In this document: piece by piece, positions 44,940 through 53,911 of the stretch
How positions within the stretch are numbered: position 1 is the first letter of the stretch
How the letters are laid out: every line of letters begins with the position of its first letter
Source of the DNA: Candidatus Paralachnospira caecorum
GTDB taxonomy: Bacteria; Bacillota; Clostridia; Lachnospirales; Lachnospiraceae
Length of the DNA: 64,000 nucleotides
Assembly: GCA_904379015.1 (NCBI GenBank)
Contig: CAJFHG010000003.1
Span: forward strand, 1 to 64,000
Reading direction: 5' to 3'
Position numbers and translations under genes: made by a program
The notes under the pieces: model-generated
What the model saw: only the letters and a program-made list of their open reading frames with translations
Told to the model about the DNA's origin: nothing
The model's database searches: none

Positions 44940-46010
44940 TCACGTTTTCAGAATTTTTCTGATCACGCAGCAGATGATCCCCGCCGCGCAGCATATGTAT
45001 ACAGTTCCCTGACAGGAGACGAATACCCGGAAATACAGCTCCAGTCCGCCCAGTACGCTGGGCGCCTCCGGCAGATACAGTACAGTCCGGGAAGCGGCGA
45101 AGGCCAGTACAAAATAAACCACAAAGGCCGCCAGCCCGCGTCCTGTATCAAATTTGCGCAGTTTTCCCTCACTGACCATCCGTCTGCGGCTGAACAGCCA
45201 CAGCAGGGACAGAAGGCCATAAGCCACTGTGCAGACCGCGAGGATCACATACAGGGCCTGGGCAAAATTCCGTTCCGCCACCACCTGGCTGAGGGCCCCC
45301 AGCGTCTCTCTTTGTCCCCAGAACACGAAGCCCAGACGCAGCACCGTAACAGCCAGCAGGAGCAGACACGCGATACGCAGGACCAAACCGATCCCGTGTC
45401 CTGCCAGTCCCACGGTCTTTTCCACCGTCTTTCCCGCTGTCCGGCCGACCAATCGGGCAGCGGACGCCGCCTTTCCTTTTTTCTTTGTCTTCCTGGACGT
45501 TACCACCTGTTCCTCGTAAACGGTCCTGCGCCGTTTCTCTCCGGACTCCGGAATATCATAGGGGTCTCTCCCGTACTTGCTGAACTTCCGTCCCGTATCC
45601 TGCCATTCCCCGGCGTCCTCCGGTTCTTCATATCCTGAAGCCTTCCTGCCCGTTCCCCGGGATCCTGCCGGAGCGCGCGAACCGCTTTCCTGACCGTTTC
45701 TCATTCCCGGCCGCAAAGCTCCCGGCGTTCCGGAAGCCGTCTCTCCCCGGTATACGTTCCGTTTCTCACCGGGTTCATATGTATCCAGCGGTTCCAGCAC
45801 AACTGTCTCGTCCAGATCCTGACCGGCATCCTGCCAGATTCCGTCTTCTTCCTCCAGGCCGCCCCAGTCGTCCTCCGGCACAAAATCTATTCCTGAAAAA
45901 TCATCTGTCTTCCCCGGCGCAGCCTTTTCCAGAAGAGCGCCGCACCAGCTGCAGTATTTCCCCTCGGATTTTCTTCCGCATTTAGGACAAATCATATTCT
46001 TCATCTCCAT
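44940..46010 (-). CDS. Zinc-ribbon membrane protein of unknown function
   Basis: 356 residues. A zinc ribbon at the N terminus (MICPKCGRKSEGKYCSWCGA) is followed by about 150 low-complexity charged residues and then a basic stretch (RKTKKKGKAASAARLVGR). Four hydrophobic segments lie in the C-terminal 150 residues. Lies immediately upstream of the phospholipase D-like gene (4-base gap), so the two are probably co-transcribed. I do not recognise a specific function; the layout resembles many clostridial zinc-ribbon membrane proteins. Confidence 0.7.
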   Translation of the reverse strand: MEMKNMICPKCGRKSEGKYCSWCGALLEKAAPGKTDDFSGIDFVPEDDWGGLEEEDGIWQDAGQDLDETVVLEPLDTYEPGEKRNVYRGETASGTPGALRPGMRNGQESGSRAPAGSRGTGRKASGYEEPEDAGEWQDTGRKFSKYGRDPYDIPESGEKRRRTVYEEQVVTSRKTKKKGKAASAARLVGRTAGKTVEKTVGLAGHGIGLVLRIACLLLLAVTVLRLGFVFWGQRETLGALSQVVAERNFAQALYVILAVCTVAYGLLSLLWLFSRRRMVSEGKLRKFDTGRGLAAFVVYFVLAFAASRTVLYLPEAPSVLGGLELYFRVFVSCQGTVYICCAAGIICCVIRKILKT

Positions 46011-46165
46011 ATCTGTTGATCAAACATATTCTGTAAGGTTTTATTCTATCATAATGTCTCTGAAAAGGCAAAACATTCACAAAATCTTCAGAAATCCACA
46101 CCCTCTTCCGCTCTGTTCCATAAGATAACATGAAGCAAATTTTACGGGAGAGCGATCCCTTGAAG

Positions 46166-47173
46166 ATGAAGAAACTGACCAGAAAGCTTTTGTGCCTCAC
46201 GCTCTGCGCAGTACTGGCCCTCTGCGCCCTTGCCTCCTGCGGCAAAAAGGATTCCGGCGGCCTGACGCCTGTCACCTTAAATGAAGTGGCCCATTCTATT
46301 TTTTATGCGCCTCAGTATGTGGCCATTGAAAACGGCTATTTCGAGGAAGAGGGCATCGACCTGACGCTTGTCAACGGAGCCGGAGCGGATAAGGTCATGA
46401 CCGCCCTGATCTCCGGCGACGCGGATATCGGGTTTATGGGCTCGGAAGCCAGCATTTACGTCTACGCCCAGGGCAGCGAGGATTACGGCGTCAATTTTGC
46501 CCAGCTCACCCAGAGGGCGGGAAATTTTCTGGTGGCAAGAGAGGCCGTCAGCGATTTCTCCTGGGAAGACCTGAAGGGCAGGACCGTGCTGGGCGGACGC
46601 GCGGGCGGCATGCCCCAGATGGTGTTCGAATACATCCTGAAAAAGAACGGAATTGACCCCAAAACAGATCTGAATATCGACCAGAGCATCGATTTCGGCC
46701 TGACCGCAGCCGCCTTCATGGAAGGAGACGCCGACTATACAGTGGAATTTGAGCCCTTTGCCACCAGCCTGGAGCTGGAGGGCGCCGGAACAGTGGTTGC
46801 CTCCCTGGGCGTCGAGTCCGGCTATGTGCCCTACACCGCCTACTGCGCGAAACAAAGCTATTTTGAAGAGCATCCGGATATCATACAGGGATTCACCAAT
46901 GCCATCCAGAAAGGGCTGGAATATGTCAACAGCCACACAGCTGAGGAAATCGCCGCCGTGATCCATCCTCAGTTTGAAGAGACAGAGGAAAGCACCATCG
47001 CTGTCATCGTCGATCGTTATCTCGCCCAGGATACCTGGAAAGAGGATCTCATCTTCTCTGAGGAAAGCTTTGACCTCCTCCAGGATATCCTCATGGAGGC
47101 CGGAGAACTGGAGGAAAAAGTTCCCTACGATCAGCTGGTCATCACTGATTACGCCGAACAGGCGGCAGAATGA
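46166..47173 (+). CDS. ABC transporter substrate-binding lipoprotein, NitT/TauT (NMT1/THI5-like) type, orphan
   Basis: 335 residues from ATG 46166; an ATG 12 codons upstream is possible but gives a poor signal peptide. The lipobox is LCALASCG, so Cys is lipidated. The mature protein follows the NMT1/THI5 pattern: SIFYAPQYVAIENGYFEEEGIDLTLV, ALISGDADIGFMGSEASIY and RTVLGGRAGGMPQMVFEYIL. Binds a small anion, pyrimidine or sulfonate-type ligand. No permease or ATPase gene is next to it, so it is either an orphan subunit or a remnant. Confidence 0.87.
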   Translation: MKKLTRKLLCLTLCAVLALCALASCGKKDSGGLTPVTLNEVAHSIFYAPQYVAIENGYFEEEGIDLTLVNGAGADKVMTALISGDADIGFMGSEASIYVYAQGSEDYGVNFAQLTQRAGNFLVAREAVSDFSWEDLKGRTVLGGRAGGMPQMVFEYILKKNGIDPKTDLNIDQSIDFGLTAAAFMEGDADYTVEFEPFATSLELEGAGTVVASLGVESGYVPYTAYCAKQSYFEEHPDIIQGFTNAIQKGLEYVNSHTAEEIAAVIHPQFEETEESTIAVIVDRYLAQDTWKEDLIFSEESFDLLQDILMEAGELEEKVPYDQLVITDYAEQAAE

Positions 47174-47207
47174 CATCTGAGCCCCTCCCGCAGAACAGAT
47201 CAACAGG

Positions 47208-47235
47208 CGCGCCGGTTTCCCTGCCGGCGCGTTTT
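47208..47235 (+). terminator. Terminator after the substrate-binding protein gene
   Basis: CGCGCCGG and CCGGCGCG form an eight-base GC stem, followed by TTTT. The 168-base gap also holds a CCAGTAC-GCC-GTACTGG dyad (47287-47303) ahead of the broken response regulator, perhaps its old operator. Confidence 0.8.
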
Positions 47236-47342
47236 CCCGTCTTGCAATCCCGATTCGATTATGCCATACTGAATACACATGCTGATCCAGTACGCCGTAC
47301 TGGTTCTGACTGCGATCTTAGTTCAATACAGGGGGACTTTTT

Positions 47343-47732
47343 ATGGACAGGCTGCACATACTGGTCGTCGACGACGACACGGACATCAACCGGATCATTT
47401 CGGAAATACTGGAACAAAACGGCTATGAAGTATATTCAGCCTTCGACGGAGACACAGCCGTTCAGATTGCCGAAAACCGTCTGCTCCATCTCATCATCAT
47501 GGATGTGATGATGCCGAAGACCAACGGGCTGGCCGCCACCATGAAGATCCGCGAAGGCAACAATATCCCGATCCTGATGCTTTCCGCCAAGGCCGAGGAA
47601 AGCGACCGGGTGAGTGGAAAACACCGTCATGATCCATATCAGCCGGATCCGGAACAAACTGGAGATCAATCCGAACAAACCAGAATATTTAAAGGTGGTG
47701 TGGGGCATTGGATACAAAATCGAAAAAAGTAA
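47343..47732 (+). pseudogene. Response regulator remnant (OmpR type), internal deletion and frameshift
   Basis: The receiver domain is intact to about residue 90 (HILVVDDDTDINRI, IIMDVMMPKTNG with the phospho-Asp, LMLSAKAEESDRV). At about 47610 the reading jumps to the last part of the DNA-binding domain in another frame: VENTVMIHISRIRNKLEINP to GYKIEK. Roughly 100 residues between them, including the end of the receiver and most of the winged helix, are missing. The current frame ends in unrelated residues (GHWIQNRKK). Not functional as a transcription factor. Confidence 0.9.
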
Positions 47733-48801
47733 GCTGACCGTTCTGCCGCTCATGCTGGCAGCGGCATTCTGTTTCAGCCTGGGCGCCGTCCTGGCTGATT
47801 TCGTAGCCGCGGGCCTCACAGTCTTTCCTGTGGTGCTTGCCATGGCTGCCGCTCTGGTCCTCGGCGCGGCATCGCTCACCGGGACAGTCCTTCTCCTCCG
47901 GCGGACAGGATATGTGCCGCGCCTTCCCGCTGAAGCAGGACTCCTCTTCCTTTCAGGTCCCGTGCTCGCGTTCCTGGCCGTTTCCCTGATCCTGCCCCGG
48001 CCGTAGGCACTGATGCCGGTCCTTCTTTTCCTGGCGCCCGCCCTCACTGCTTTTTTTCTGCTCCTTTTGTTTGTGAGGAAGCGTTCGGCCGCGGGAGACG
48101 CGGAGGCGCTGGTCTCCCTGATCAGCGGCTTTTCCGGAGGCGCGTTTCCAAAAGACAATCCTGTTCCCGGGGATTCGCCCCTTTATGAAGCCGGCGAACA
48201 GCTCTCTTCGCTGGAGCTCTCCCCCGAAGCCCGGGACTACGCGGACCGCCTGGAATCTAAATCCAAATATCTCTATACGATGGTCGAGGATCTGTTCGAC
48301 CTGTCAAAAGCAGCCAGCGGCAATATCACCCTCCAGGAAACGGATCTGGATCTGGGACGCCTGATCGAGTAGACTCTAGGAGACATGGATGAAAAGATCC
48401 GGGCCTCCGGCTTCTCCATCCGCCGCCGGATGCCTGACAGCCCCCTTATGGTCCGCACCGATGGGAACAGGATGCACCGGGTCTTTCAGAACCTGATTGA
48501 CAATGCCCTGAAATATTCTCTTCCCGGAACCCGGATCTATCTGTATGCCGAAGAGCAGCCCGATTTCATCTCCGTATCCATTGTCAATACCGCGTCCTAT
48601 GATATGGACTTTGACGCCGAAACCATCACAGAACGTTTCGTCAGAGGCAGCGCGGCCAGAACCGGAGAGGGAAGCGGCCTCGGCCTCGCCATCGCCAGGA
48701 CCTACACGGAAGCCTGCGGCAGCGCCTTCCGCATTACCGTCAAAGGAGACCAGTTTGAAGCCGCTGTCCGTTTTCCAAGACAGCATTCCCCGATCAACTG
48801 A
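47726..48801 (+). pseudogene. Sensor histidine kinase remnant with two amber codons and lost H-box
   Basis: One frame runs from the tail of the response regulator to 48801. It has two N-terminal membrane segment pairs, a TAG at 48004-48006, more membrane sequence, a dimerisation-domain piece (LSPEARDYADRLESKSKYLY) and a TAG at 48370-48372. A complete-looking ATPase domain follows, with FQNLIDNALKYS and GEGSGLGLAIAR. The linker, and the H-box with the phospho-accepting His, are absent: EQLSS runs straight into LELSPEARDY. Both TAGs are one transition from CAG. Partner of the broken regulator upstream; VanS-like by resemblance. Confidence 0.88.
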
Positions 48802-48904
48802 AAGATTTTTCTTTTCTTTTTTGAAAGCAATTTCTGGTAGTATCAGAACAGTCAAAACTGCAGAGACTCATGGTATCTGTAAAATCCGAGAAAGGAGACT
48901 GTTT

Positions 48905-49696
48905 ATGAAATCTGCCAGAATCTTGCTTCCTCTGCTGTCTGCTCTGCTTGCCGCGGTTCTGATCCTTCCGCTTCTGTCATTCTCCCATCAATCGGACATC
49001 CAGATCACGGCCCACAGAGGAGATTCTTCCCGGGCGCCGGAAAACACTCTGCCCGCCATCGAATCCGCCATCGCCTGCCGCGCTGATTTTGTAGAAGTGG
49101 ACGTCCAGGAAACGAAGGACGGCGTCCTGGTGCTGCTCCATGACGGCAGTGTCAAACGGACTTCCGATGACACGGGAAAACTTCATGACCTCACCTATGA
49201 GGAACTTCTTTCCATGGATTTCGGCTCCTGGTTTTCCGAAGAATTCCAGGATGTAAAAATCCCCACCCTGAAACAGGCTCTGGAAGTCTGCCGCGGCAGG
49301 ATCCGCATGAACATTGAGCTCAAATCCGGCACGGAAAGCGATACCCTGACAGACCGGGCACTGGAGCTGATCGAAGAGACCGGAATGGAAGAGCAGGTTG
49401 TCATCAGTTCCGTCAGCTATCAGTATCTGAAAGAAGTAAAAGAAAAAAATCCCCGGATCCCCACCGGCTACATTCTTTCCTCGGACGGATCGGATTATTA
49501 CGATGACGACAATATCGACTTTTTCAGCATTTGTTCCGGACACATCGACGCCCGGGGCGCGGACCGGATCCATGCGGCCGGCAAAGCCCTCCATATCTGG
49601 ACCATCAATACCGCGGACAAAATGAAAGCGGCCAGAGATCTGGGCGCCGATAACATCATTACCGACTGTCCGTCTCTGGCCGAACGCGTTCTCTAG
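48905..49696 (+). CDS. Glycerophosphodiester phosphodiesterase
   Basis: 263 residues from ATG 48905, chosen because AGAAAGGAGA precedes it. An N-terminal hydrophobic segment (ILLPLLSALLAAVLILPLL) suggests a membrane anchor or signal peptide. GDPD motifs: TAHRGDSSRAPENTLPAIE with catalytic His, DFVEVDVQETKDGVLVLLHD with metal-binding acids, and MNIELK. Hydrolyses glycerophosphodiesters outside the cell to glycerol-3-phosphate. Ends in TAG. It follows the decayed two-component genes but is intact. Confidence 0.92.
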   Translation: MKSARILLPLLSALLAAVLILPLLSFSHQSDIQITAHRGDSSRAPENTLPAIESAIACRADFVEVDVQETKDGVLVLLHDGSVKRTSDDTGKLHDLTYEELLSMDFGSWFSEEFQDVKIPTLKQALEVCRGRIRMNIELKSGTESDTLTDRALELIEETGMEEQVVISSVSYQYLKEVKEKNPRIPTGYILSSDGSDYYDDDNIDFFSICSGHIDARGADRIHAAGKALHIWTINTADKMKAARDLGADNIITDCPSLAERVL

Positions 49697-49725
49697 GCGT
49701 TTCCGTATGGCCGTTCTGCTCCTGT

Positions 49726-51138
49726 TCAGCCGCTGTTTCTCCGGATCACCGGAGTCTGAGGCCTGTAGGTACTGGTATGGAGAAACTCGCGGCTGATCTC
49801 CACCCCGTCTTTTTTGGTGACCAGGTCCGTGAGCACCCGGTACCCTTCTTTTCCCCGCGTCCTGTACTTCTCTTCTCCGGGAGCCAGACTGTCGTCCTCC
49901 TCATATTCCGGATCGGGAATGGGAAGGATCTCCTCAATATAGGAATCCATTTCCACAGTCACTCCCTCTTCCAGGATGGGAATCCCATAGATGTAGCAGG
50001 TGACGGCAGGGCCGTATGCATCCACCAGGACCAGGATATTTCCCGAAGAATTGTTGACAAATTTCAGATCCGAATAGGAATAGGCGATCATGGCGTCCTC
50101 TCCCATCTCCACATAGGACACCGTCATGCTGTGGCTGTTCCGCTCCGTGGTTTTCAGCCCCGCAGACACGGCCGCGTTGTAAATGGTGGAGGATACCTGA
50201 CAGACGCCGCCGCCGAATTCGGGCACCACCTGCCCCTGGGCATAAGTGGCAGCTTCCCGGTAGCCCTGTGCCTCCGATGTTTCTCCGATCAGGGCATTCA
50301 TGGAAAATTCCTCTCCCGGCGCCAGCAGAGTGTTGTTGATCGTATCGGACGCCAGCTTCACATTATGATCCCGGTCCTCGCTGTTCACGCCGGCTTCCGT
50401 ACTGAATTCAGCAAGGCAGGTGTATGCTTCTTCTGCCTGCTCCAGATTCAGCGCGGGCGCTGTCTCGGAAACGGCGCCGGTCAGGACCGCGCTGTATTCT
50501 CCCGCGTCCAGCGCCTCCTTCAGCTTATTCTTCAGATCCGCTCTGTCTACCTGGCGTCCCGGCTTTTCTTCCGAATACTGAAATCCCGCGTCCTCATCAT
50601 AACGGACCAGAGCCGCGCTGACAGCCGCCACATCGTACTGATCCGCCACCGCGGCGACCGCCTGATCCAGATCCGCTTCATCATAAAAATCAGACACCGT
50701 AAAATACCTCGGCCTCCGCTTCAGCAGAGCAATGTCTGACAGCCGCTCTTCATCCGTCCCTTCATGTCCCAGCCTGAACGCAGCCTCCAGCACCGTTTCC
50801 GTGTCATGCTGCAGGATGTTTTCCACACTGTAGACCTCGCCGCCGCAATCAGCCTGTACATTCCATACGGCGCGCGCCTCCACCGCCCGGGAAACCTGCT
50901 CCTCCGCTTCTTCCATGGTAAGTCCCCCGAGAGAGAGATTTTCCACGTAAATCCCCTCGCAAAAGGTATCCGAAGCAGCGAGAAGCCGTCCATCCGCCAC
51001 ATTTTTTCTTATAAAAAAAGCGCCCACTACCACAGCTATGACCGCCAGCGCGGCCAGAACCATACAAAGCATCGGCGCCCTCTCCCACAGATTGAATTTT
51101 CTTTTTTTATGGGTCTTCCCTCTCTTTTTTTTCTTCAT
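49726..51138 (-). CDS. VanW-family protein with peptidoglycan-binding-like domain
   Basis: 470 residues from ATG 51138 (MKKKKRGKTHKKRKF), chosen because AGGGGGAAG precedes it. A very basic N terminus and one membrane segment (APMLCMVLAALAVIAVVVGAFFI) indicate a type II membrane protein. A domain like that of YoaR/PG_binding_4 proteins (about 60-230) precedes the VanW domain (about 255-400) with GEEFSMNALIGETSEAQGY and PEFGGGVCQVSSTIYNAA. Cell-envelope function, mechanism unknown; family members appear in vancomycin-resistance clusters but most are not resistance genes. Confidence 0.88.
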   Translation of the reverse strand: MKKKKRGKTHKKRKFNLWERAPMLCMVLAALAVIAVVVGAFFIRKNVADGRLLAASDTFCEGIYVENLSLGGLTMEEAEEQVSRAVEARAVWNVQADCGGEVYSVENILQHDTETVLEAAFRLGHEGTDEERLSDIALLKRRPRYFTVSDFYDEADLDQAVAAVADQYDVAAVSAALVRYDEDAGFQYSEEKPGRQVDRADLKNKLKEALDAGEYSAVLTGAVSETAPALNLEQAEEAYTCLAEFSTEAGVNSEDRDHNVKLASDTINNTLLAPGEEFSMNALIGETSEAQGYREAATYAQGQVVPEFGGGVCQVSSTIYNAAVSAGLKTTERNSHSMTVSYVEMGEDAMIAYSYSDLKFVNNSSGNILVLVDAYGPAVTCYIYGIPILEEGVTVEMDSYIEEILPIPDPEYEEDDSLAPGEEKYRTRGKEGYRVLTDLVTKKDGVEISREFLHTSTYRPQTPVIRRNSG

Positions 51139-51287
51139 TCTTCCCCCTGTTCCAACTGATCCCAACTTCCCCGGCCGGGCGGAGCCCGCACCTGATTCCA
51201 TGGTTTTAATACCTGGAAACCGGTCCGGCAGCTGCGGCCTTCTATTTATACTTTACAAAAAATATCCTGATTTGTCTATGGAATATA

Positions 51288-51316
51288 TTGCGTATTTTGA
51301 AATTTTCGTATATACT
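51288..51316 (+). promoter_or_regulatory. Probable promoter of pyrBI
   Basis: TTGCGT (51288-51293), 17-base spacer, TATACT (51311-51316). The predicted leader is only about 26 bases, leaving no room for a PyrR-type attenuator. Confidence 0.6.
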
Positions 51317-51348
51317 GGTACAAAAGAAAAAAAGGAGGATATCAATAC

Positions 51349-52272
51349 ATGAGACATTTACTAAGTCCTCTGGACTTCTCTGTAGACGAGCTGAACCAGT
51401 TGATGGATTTGGCCAGTGATATTGAAGCCCATCCGGCAAAATACGCAAATGCCTGCAAAGGTAAAAAACTTGCCACTTTATTTTATGAACCAAGTACCCG
51501 CACCCGTTTAAGCTTTGAAGCAGCCATGCTTAATTTAGGAGGCAGCGTCCTTGGTTTTTCTTCTGCTGATTCCAGCTCTGCCTCCAAAGGAGAAAGTGTT
51601 TCTGATACGATCCGCGTTATCTCCTGCTACGCAGATATCTGCGCCATGCGTCATCCCAAGGAGGGCGCTCCCATGGTCGCTGCCCTGAAGTCGGGGATTC
51701 CTGTGATCAACGCGGGCGACGGCGGCCACCAGCACCCGACTCAGACGCTCACAGACCTTCTGACCATCCGTTCCTTAAAGGGACATCTCGATCATATGAC
51801 AGTCGGCCTCTGCGGCGACCTGAAATTCGGACGCACAGTCCATTCTCTGATCAATGCGCTGGTCCGCTATCCGGGGATCCGTTTCATCCTGATCTCTCCG
51901 GAAGAGCTGCGGGTTCCCAGCTATATCCGGGAAAATGTACTGGACGCCAACAATATTCCCTATACCGAGGTGCGGGATCTGGATTCTGCCATTCCTTCTC
52001 TTGATATTCTGTACATGACAAGAGTCCAGAAAGAACGCTTCTTCAACGAAGAGGAATATATCCGCATGAAGGACTGCTATATTCTGGACAAGGCCAAGCT
52101 CAAAAACGCAAAGCCTGACATGTGCATTCTCCATCCCCTGCCCCGCGTCAATGAAATTTCCGTAGAGGTGGACGATGACCCCAGGGCAGCCTATTTCAAA
52201 CAGGCCCAGTACGGTGTATATGTGCGCATGGCTCTGATCCTGACCCTGCTCGGCATCACCGTTGAGGACTGA
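51349..52272 (+). CDS. pyrB: Aspartate carbamoyltransferase catalytic subunit
   Basis: 307 residues, full length. The carbamoyl-phosphate motif is [16 protein letters not shown], with the [12 protein letters not shown] loop and the aspartate-side [14 protein letters not shown]. Condenses aspartate with carbamoyl phosphate in pyrimidine synthesis. AAAGGAGG ribosome site. The regulatory subunit gene follows 60 bases later, so the holoenzyme is the PyrB-PyrI type. Confidence 0.97.
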   Translation: MRHLLSPLDFSVDELNQLMDLASDIEAHPAKYANACKGKKLATLFYEPSTRTRLSFEAAMLNLGGSVLGFSSADSSSASKGESVSDTIRVISCYADICAMRHPKEGAPMVAALKSGIPVINAGDGGHQHPTQTLTDLLTIRSLKGHLDHMTVGLCGDLKFGRTVHSLINALVRYPGIRFILISPEELRVPSYIRENVLDANNIPYTEVRDLDSAIPSLDILYMTRVQKERFFNEEEYIRMKDCYILDKAKLKNAKPDMCILHPLPRVNEISVEVDDDPRAAYFKQAQYGVYVRMALILTLLGITVED

Positions 52273-52332
52273 ACCGGCTGATGCCCGGACGGTTTTGACC
52301 CCCATTCATTATATTAGAAAGGATGAAGCTCT

Positions 52333-52755
52333 ATGTTAAATATCGGCGGACTGAAGAACGGCATCGTGCTGGATCATATCCAGGCCGGAAAAAGTATGGA
52401 TATTTATAAATATCTGAAGCTGGACAAGCTGGACTGCCAGGTGGCCATTATCAAAAATGCCAGAAGCAGCAAAATGGGACGGAAGGATATCCTGAAAATT
52501 GAAGGCGGACTGGACGTGGTGGATCTGGACGTGCTCGGCTACATCGACCACAACATCACCGTGAATATCATAAAGGACGAAAAGATCATTGAAAAACGCA
52601 CGGTAAAGCTTCCCAAAAAGCTGACTAATGTGATCAAATGCAAGAATCCCAGGTGCATCACTTCCATTGAGCAGGAGCTGCCCCATGTATTCCTGCTTGC
52701 GGATGAGGAAAACCAGATTTACCGCTGCGCTTACTGCGAAGAAAAATACAAATAA
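52333..52755 (+). CDS. pyrI: Aspartate carbamoyltransferase regulatory subunit
   Basis: 140 residues. The allosteric domain starts LNIGGLKNGIVLDHIQAGKS and binds nucleotides. The C-terminal zinc domain has CKNPRCI and YRCAYCEEKYK, giving the four cysteine ligands that dock on PyrB. It is preceded by AGAAAGGATG. Allows CTP/ATP control of the pathway, which may compensate for the absence of a leader attenuator. Confidence 0.96.
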   Translation: MLNIGGLKNGIVLDHIQAGKSMDIYKYLKLDKLDCQVAIIKNARSSKMGRKDILKIEGGLDVVDLDVLGYIDHNITVNIIKDEKIIEKRTVKLPKKLTNVIKCKNPRCITSIEQELPHVFLLADEENQIYRCAYCEEKYK

Positions 52756-52764
52756 ATATTTTCA

Positions 52765-53694
52765 TTAATCTTTTTCCTTGCAGATCTGTATTCCGATCAC
52801 ACCGGCTAAAATCAGCGCTCCACATATGAGCTGATACCAGTAAAACGGTTCATTCAAGAACAAAATACCTGCTATCACGGCCACCGGCGTGCTTGCATTG
52901 TACCATGCCGAAGCCTGGAGCGCTGACATATGCTGCAATACATATCCTCTCAAAAAACCGGCGGCAAATGTTCCGAATATTCCAAGAAACAGCAGGGCTC
53001 CGATCAATCTCCAGTCTTTCAGGGCAAACAAAACAGCCGTCAGACTGACTGCTCCGGTTCCCGCCTGAACAGCTAAAACTGCACTGCAGATTCCCAGAGA
53101 AACCAGACATGAGACAAAATTGATTTCCATTGACGAATACGTTTCTTTTAACGAACGGATTACAATATTATTCAAAGCTTCAAATAAAAACGCGCCAAGG
53201 AGCAATACAAAACCTCTTATGTCAAATCCTCGCAGGCCATCCGATGAACCGATGTACAGCATTGTAATCACAGCGCCCGCACTGAGCAGCAAGAATATAT
53301 TCTGCAATATCGAAGTTTTTTCCTTCAGAAAAATCCTGGCGGCCAGCTCTGTCCATATGGGAACCGTCGCCATCATGATCCCGTTGATCACAGAAGGAAC
53401 ATAGAGCAGCCCCCATATCTGCAGCAGATAACTTCCCGAATAACAGATTCCGCTCAAAACAAGCATTTCTTTTTTCCCTTTTCCGCGATACCGCACCTGC
53501 ACAAGTCCGGTATGATGAATCCCAAAATTGATCGCCGCCGAAAGAAAATACCGGACTGCAACAATCAGCACCGGTATCCCATAAACCGTACATACCTTGC
53601 TCACCACGGAAACGACTCCGGAAATAAGCGTAAAACTGACTGCGCACAGATAAGCAATCCCCGGATTTTCTTTCCTGCTCTCCCTAATACCCAC
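52765..53694 (-). CDS. EamA/DMT-family transporter
   Basis: 309 residues from GTG 53694, chosen because GAGGAGG lies nine bases upstream; the longer frame starts inside that site. Ten hydrophobic segments in two EamA repeats (SFTLISGVVSVVSKVCTVYG and ASTPVAVIAGILFLNEPFYW). Probable exporter or permease of a metabolite. Transcribed divergently from a LysR-type gene, which is the usual arrangement for a regulator and its target; the substrate is unknown. Confidence 0.85.
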   Translation of the reverse strand: MGIRESRKENPGIAYLCAVSFTLISGVVSVVSKVCTVYGIPVLIVAVRYFLSAAINFGIHHTGLVQVRYRGKGKKEMLVLSGICYSGSYLLQIWGLLYVPSVINGIMMATVPIWTELAARIFLKEKTSILQNIFLLLSAGAVITMLYIGSSDGLRGFDIRGFVLLLGAFLFEALNNIVIRSLKETYSSMEINFVSCLVSLGICSAVLAVQAGTGAVSLTAVLFALKDWRLIGALLFLGIFGTFAAGFLRGYVLQHMSALQASAWYNASTPVAVIAGILFLNEPFYWYQLICGALILAGVIGIQICKEKD

Positions 53695-53741
53695 TTGACG
53701 TTTCCTCCTCTGCAACTTTCATTTCTTTTTTACCTGATATC

Positions 53742-53793
53742 AGAAAACCGCTGTAGAGGCTTCAGATTCTGCCTGCGCCTTACAGCAGTTTTC
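53742..53793 (-). other. Long hairpin in the transporter leader
   Basis: Minus strand: GAAAACTGCTGTA and TACAGCGGTTTTC pair over 13 positions (one wobble), extended inside by AGGC/GCCT. No T-run follows, so it is not a simple terminator. It lies between the divergent promoters and the transporter ribosome site and may be an RNA regulatory element. Confidence 0.5.
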
Positions 53794-53846
53794 TAAATAA
53801 AAAGGGAAGTAATATGATGATTTCATCTTAGCATATTGTCCCGCCC

Positions 53847-53893
53847 TTGACTAACAGATATTTTAGATATATAATATCGTAAATCTTGATATT
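53847..53893 (+). promoter_or_regulatory. LysR promoter and divergent regulatory region
   Basis: TTGACT (53847-53852), 17-base spacer, exact TATAAT (53870-53875). AATATC-N9-GATATT (53873-53893) overlaps the -10 and fits a LysR-type autoregulatory site. On the other strand a weak -35 TAGTCA (53848-53853) with TAAGAT 17 bases on could serve the transporter, so the two -35 elements overlap. Confidence 0.7.
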
Positions 53894-53911
53894 TGGAGGA
53901 TCCATGACAGC

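Noticed and set aside
16566..48372. TAG might be recoded as glutamine, since three in-frame TAG codons (16566, 48004, 48370) all fit CAG
   Set aside because: Intact genes here end in TAG at the expected length (nucleoside kinase, Nif3-like, rpoD, BlaI-like, GDPD), and the two-component genes also carry deletions and a frameshift. Ordinary nonsense mutation is simpler.
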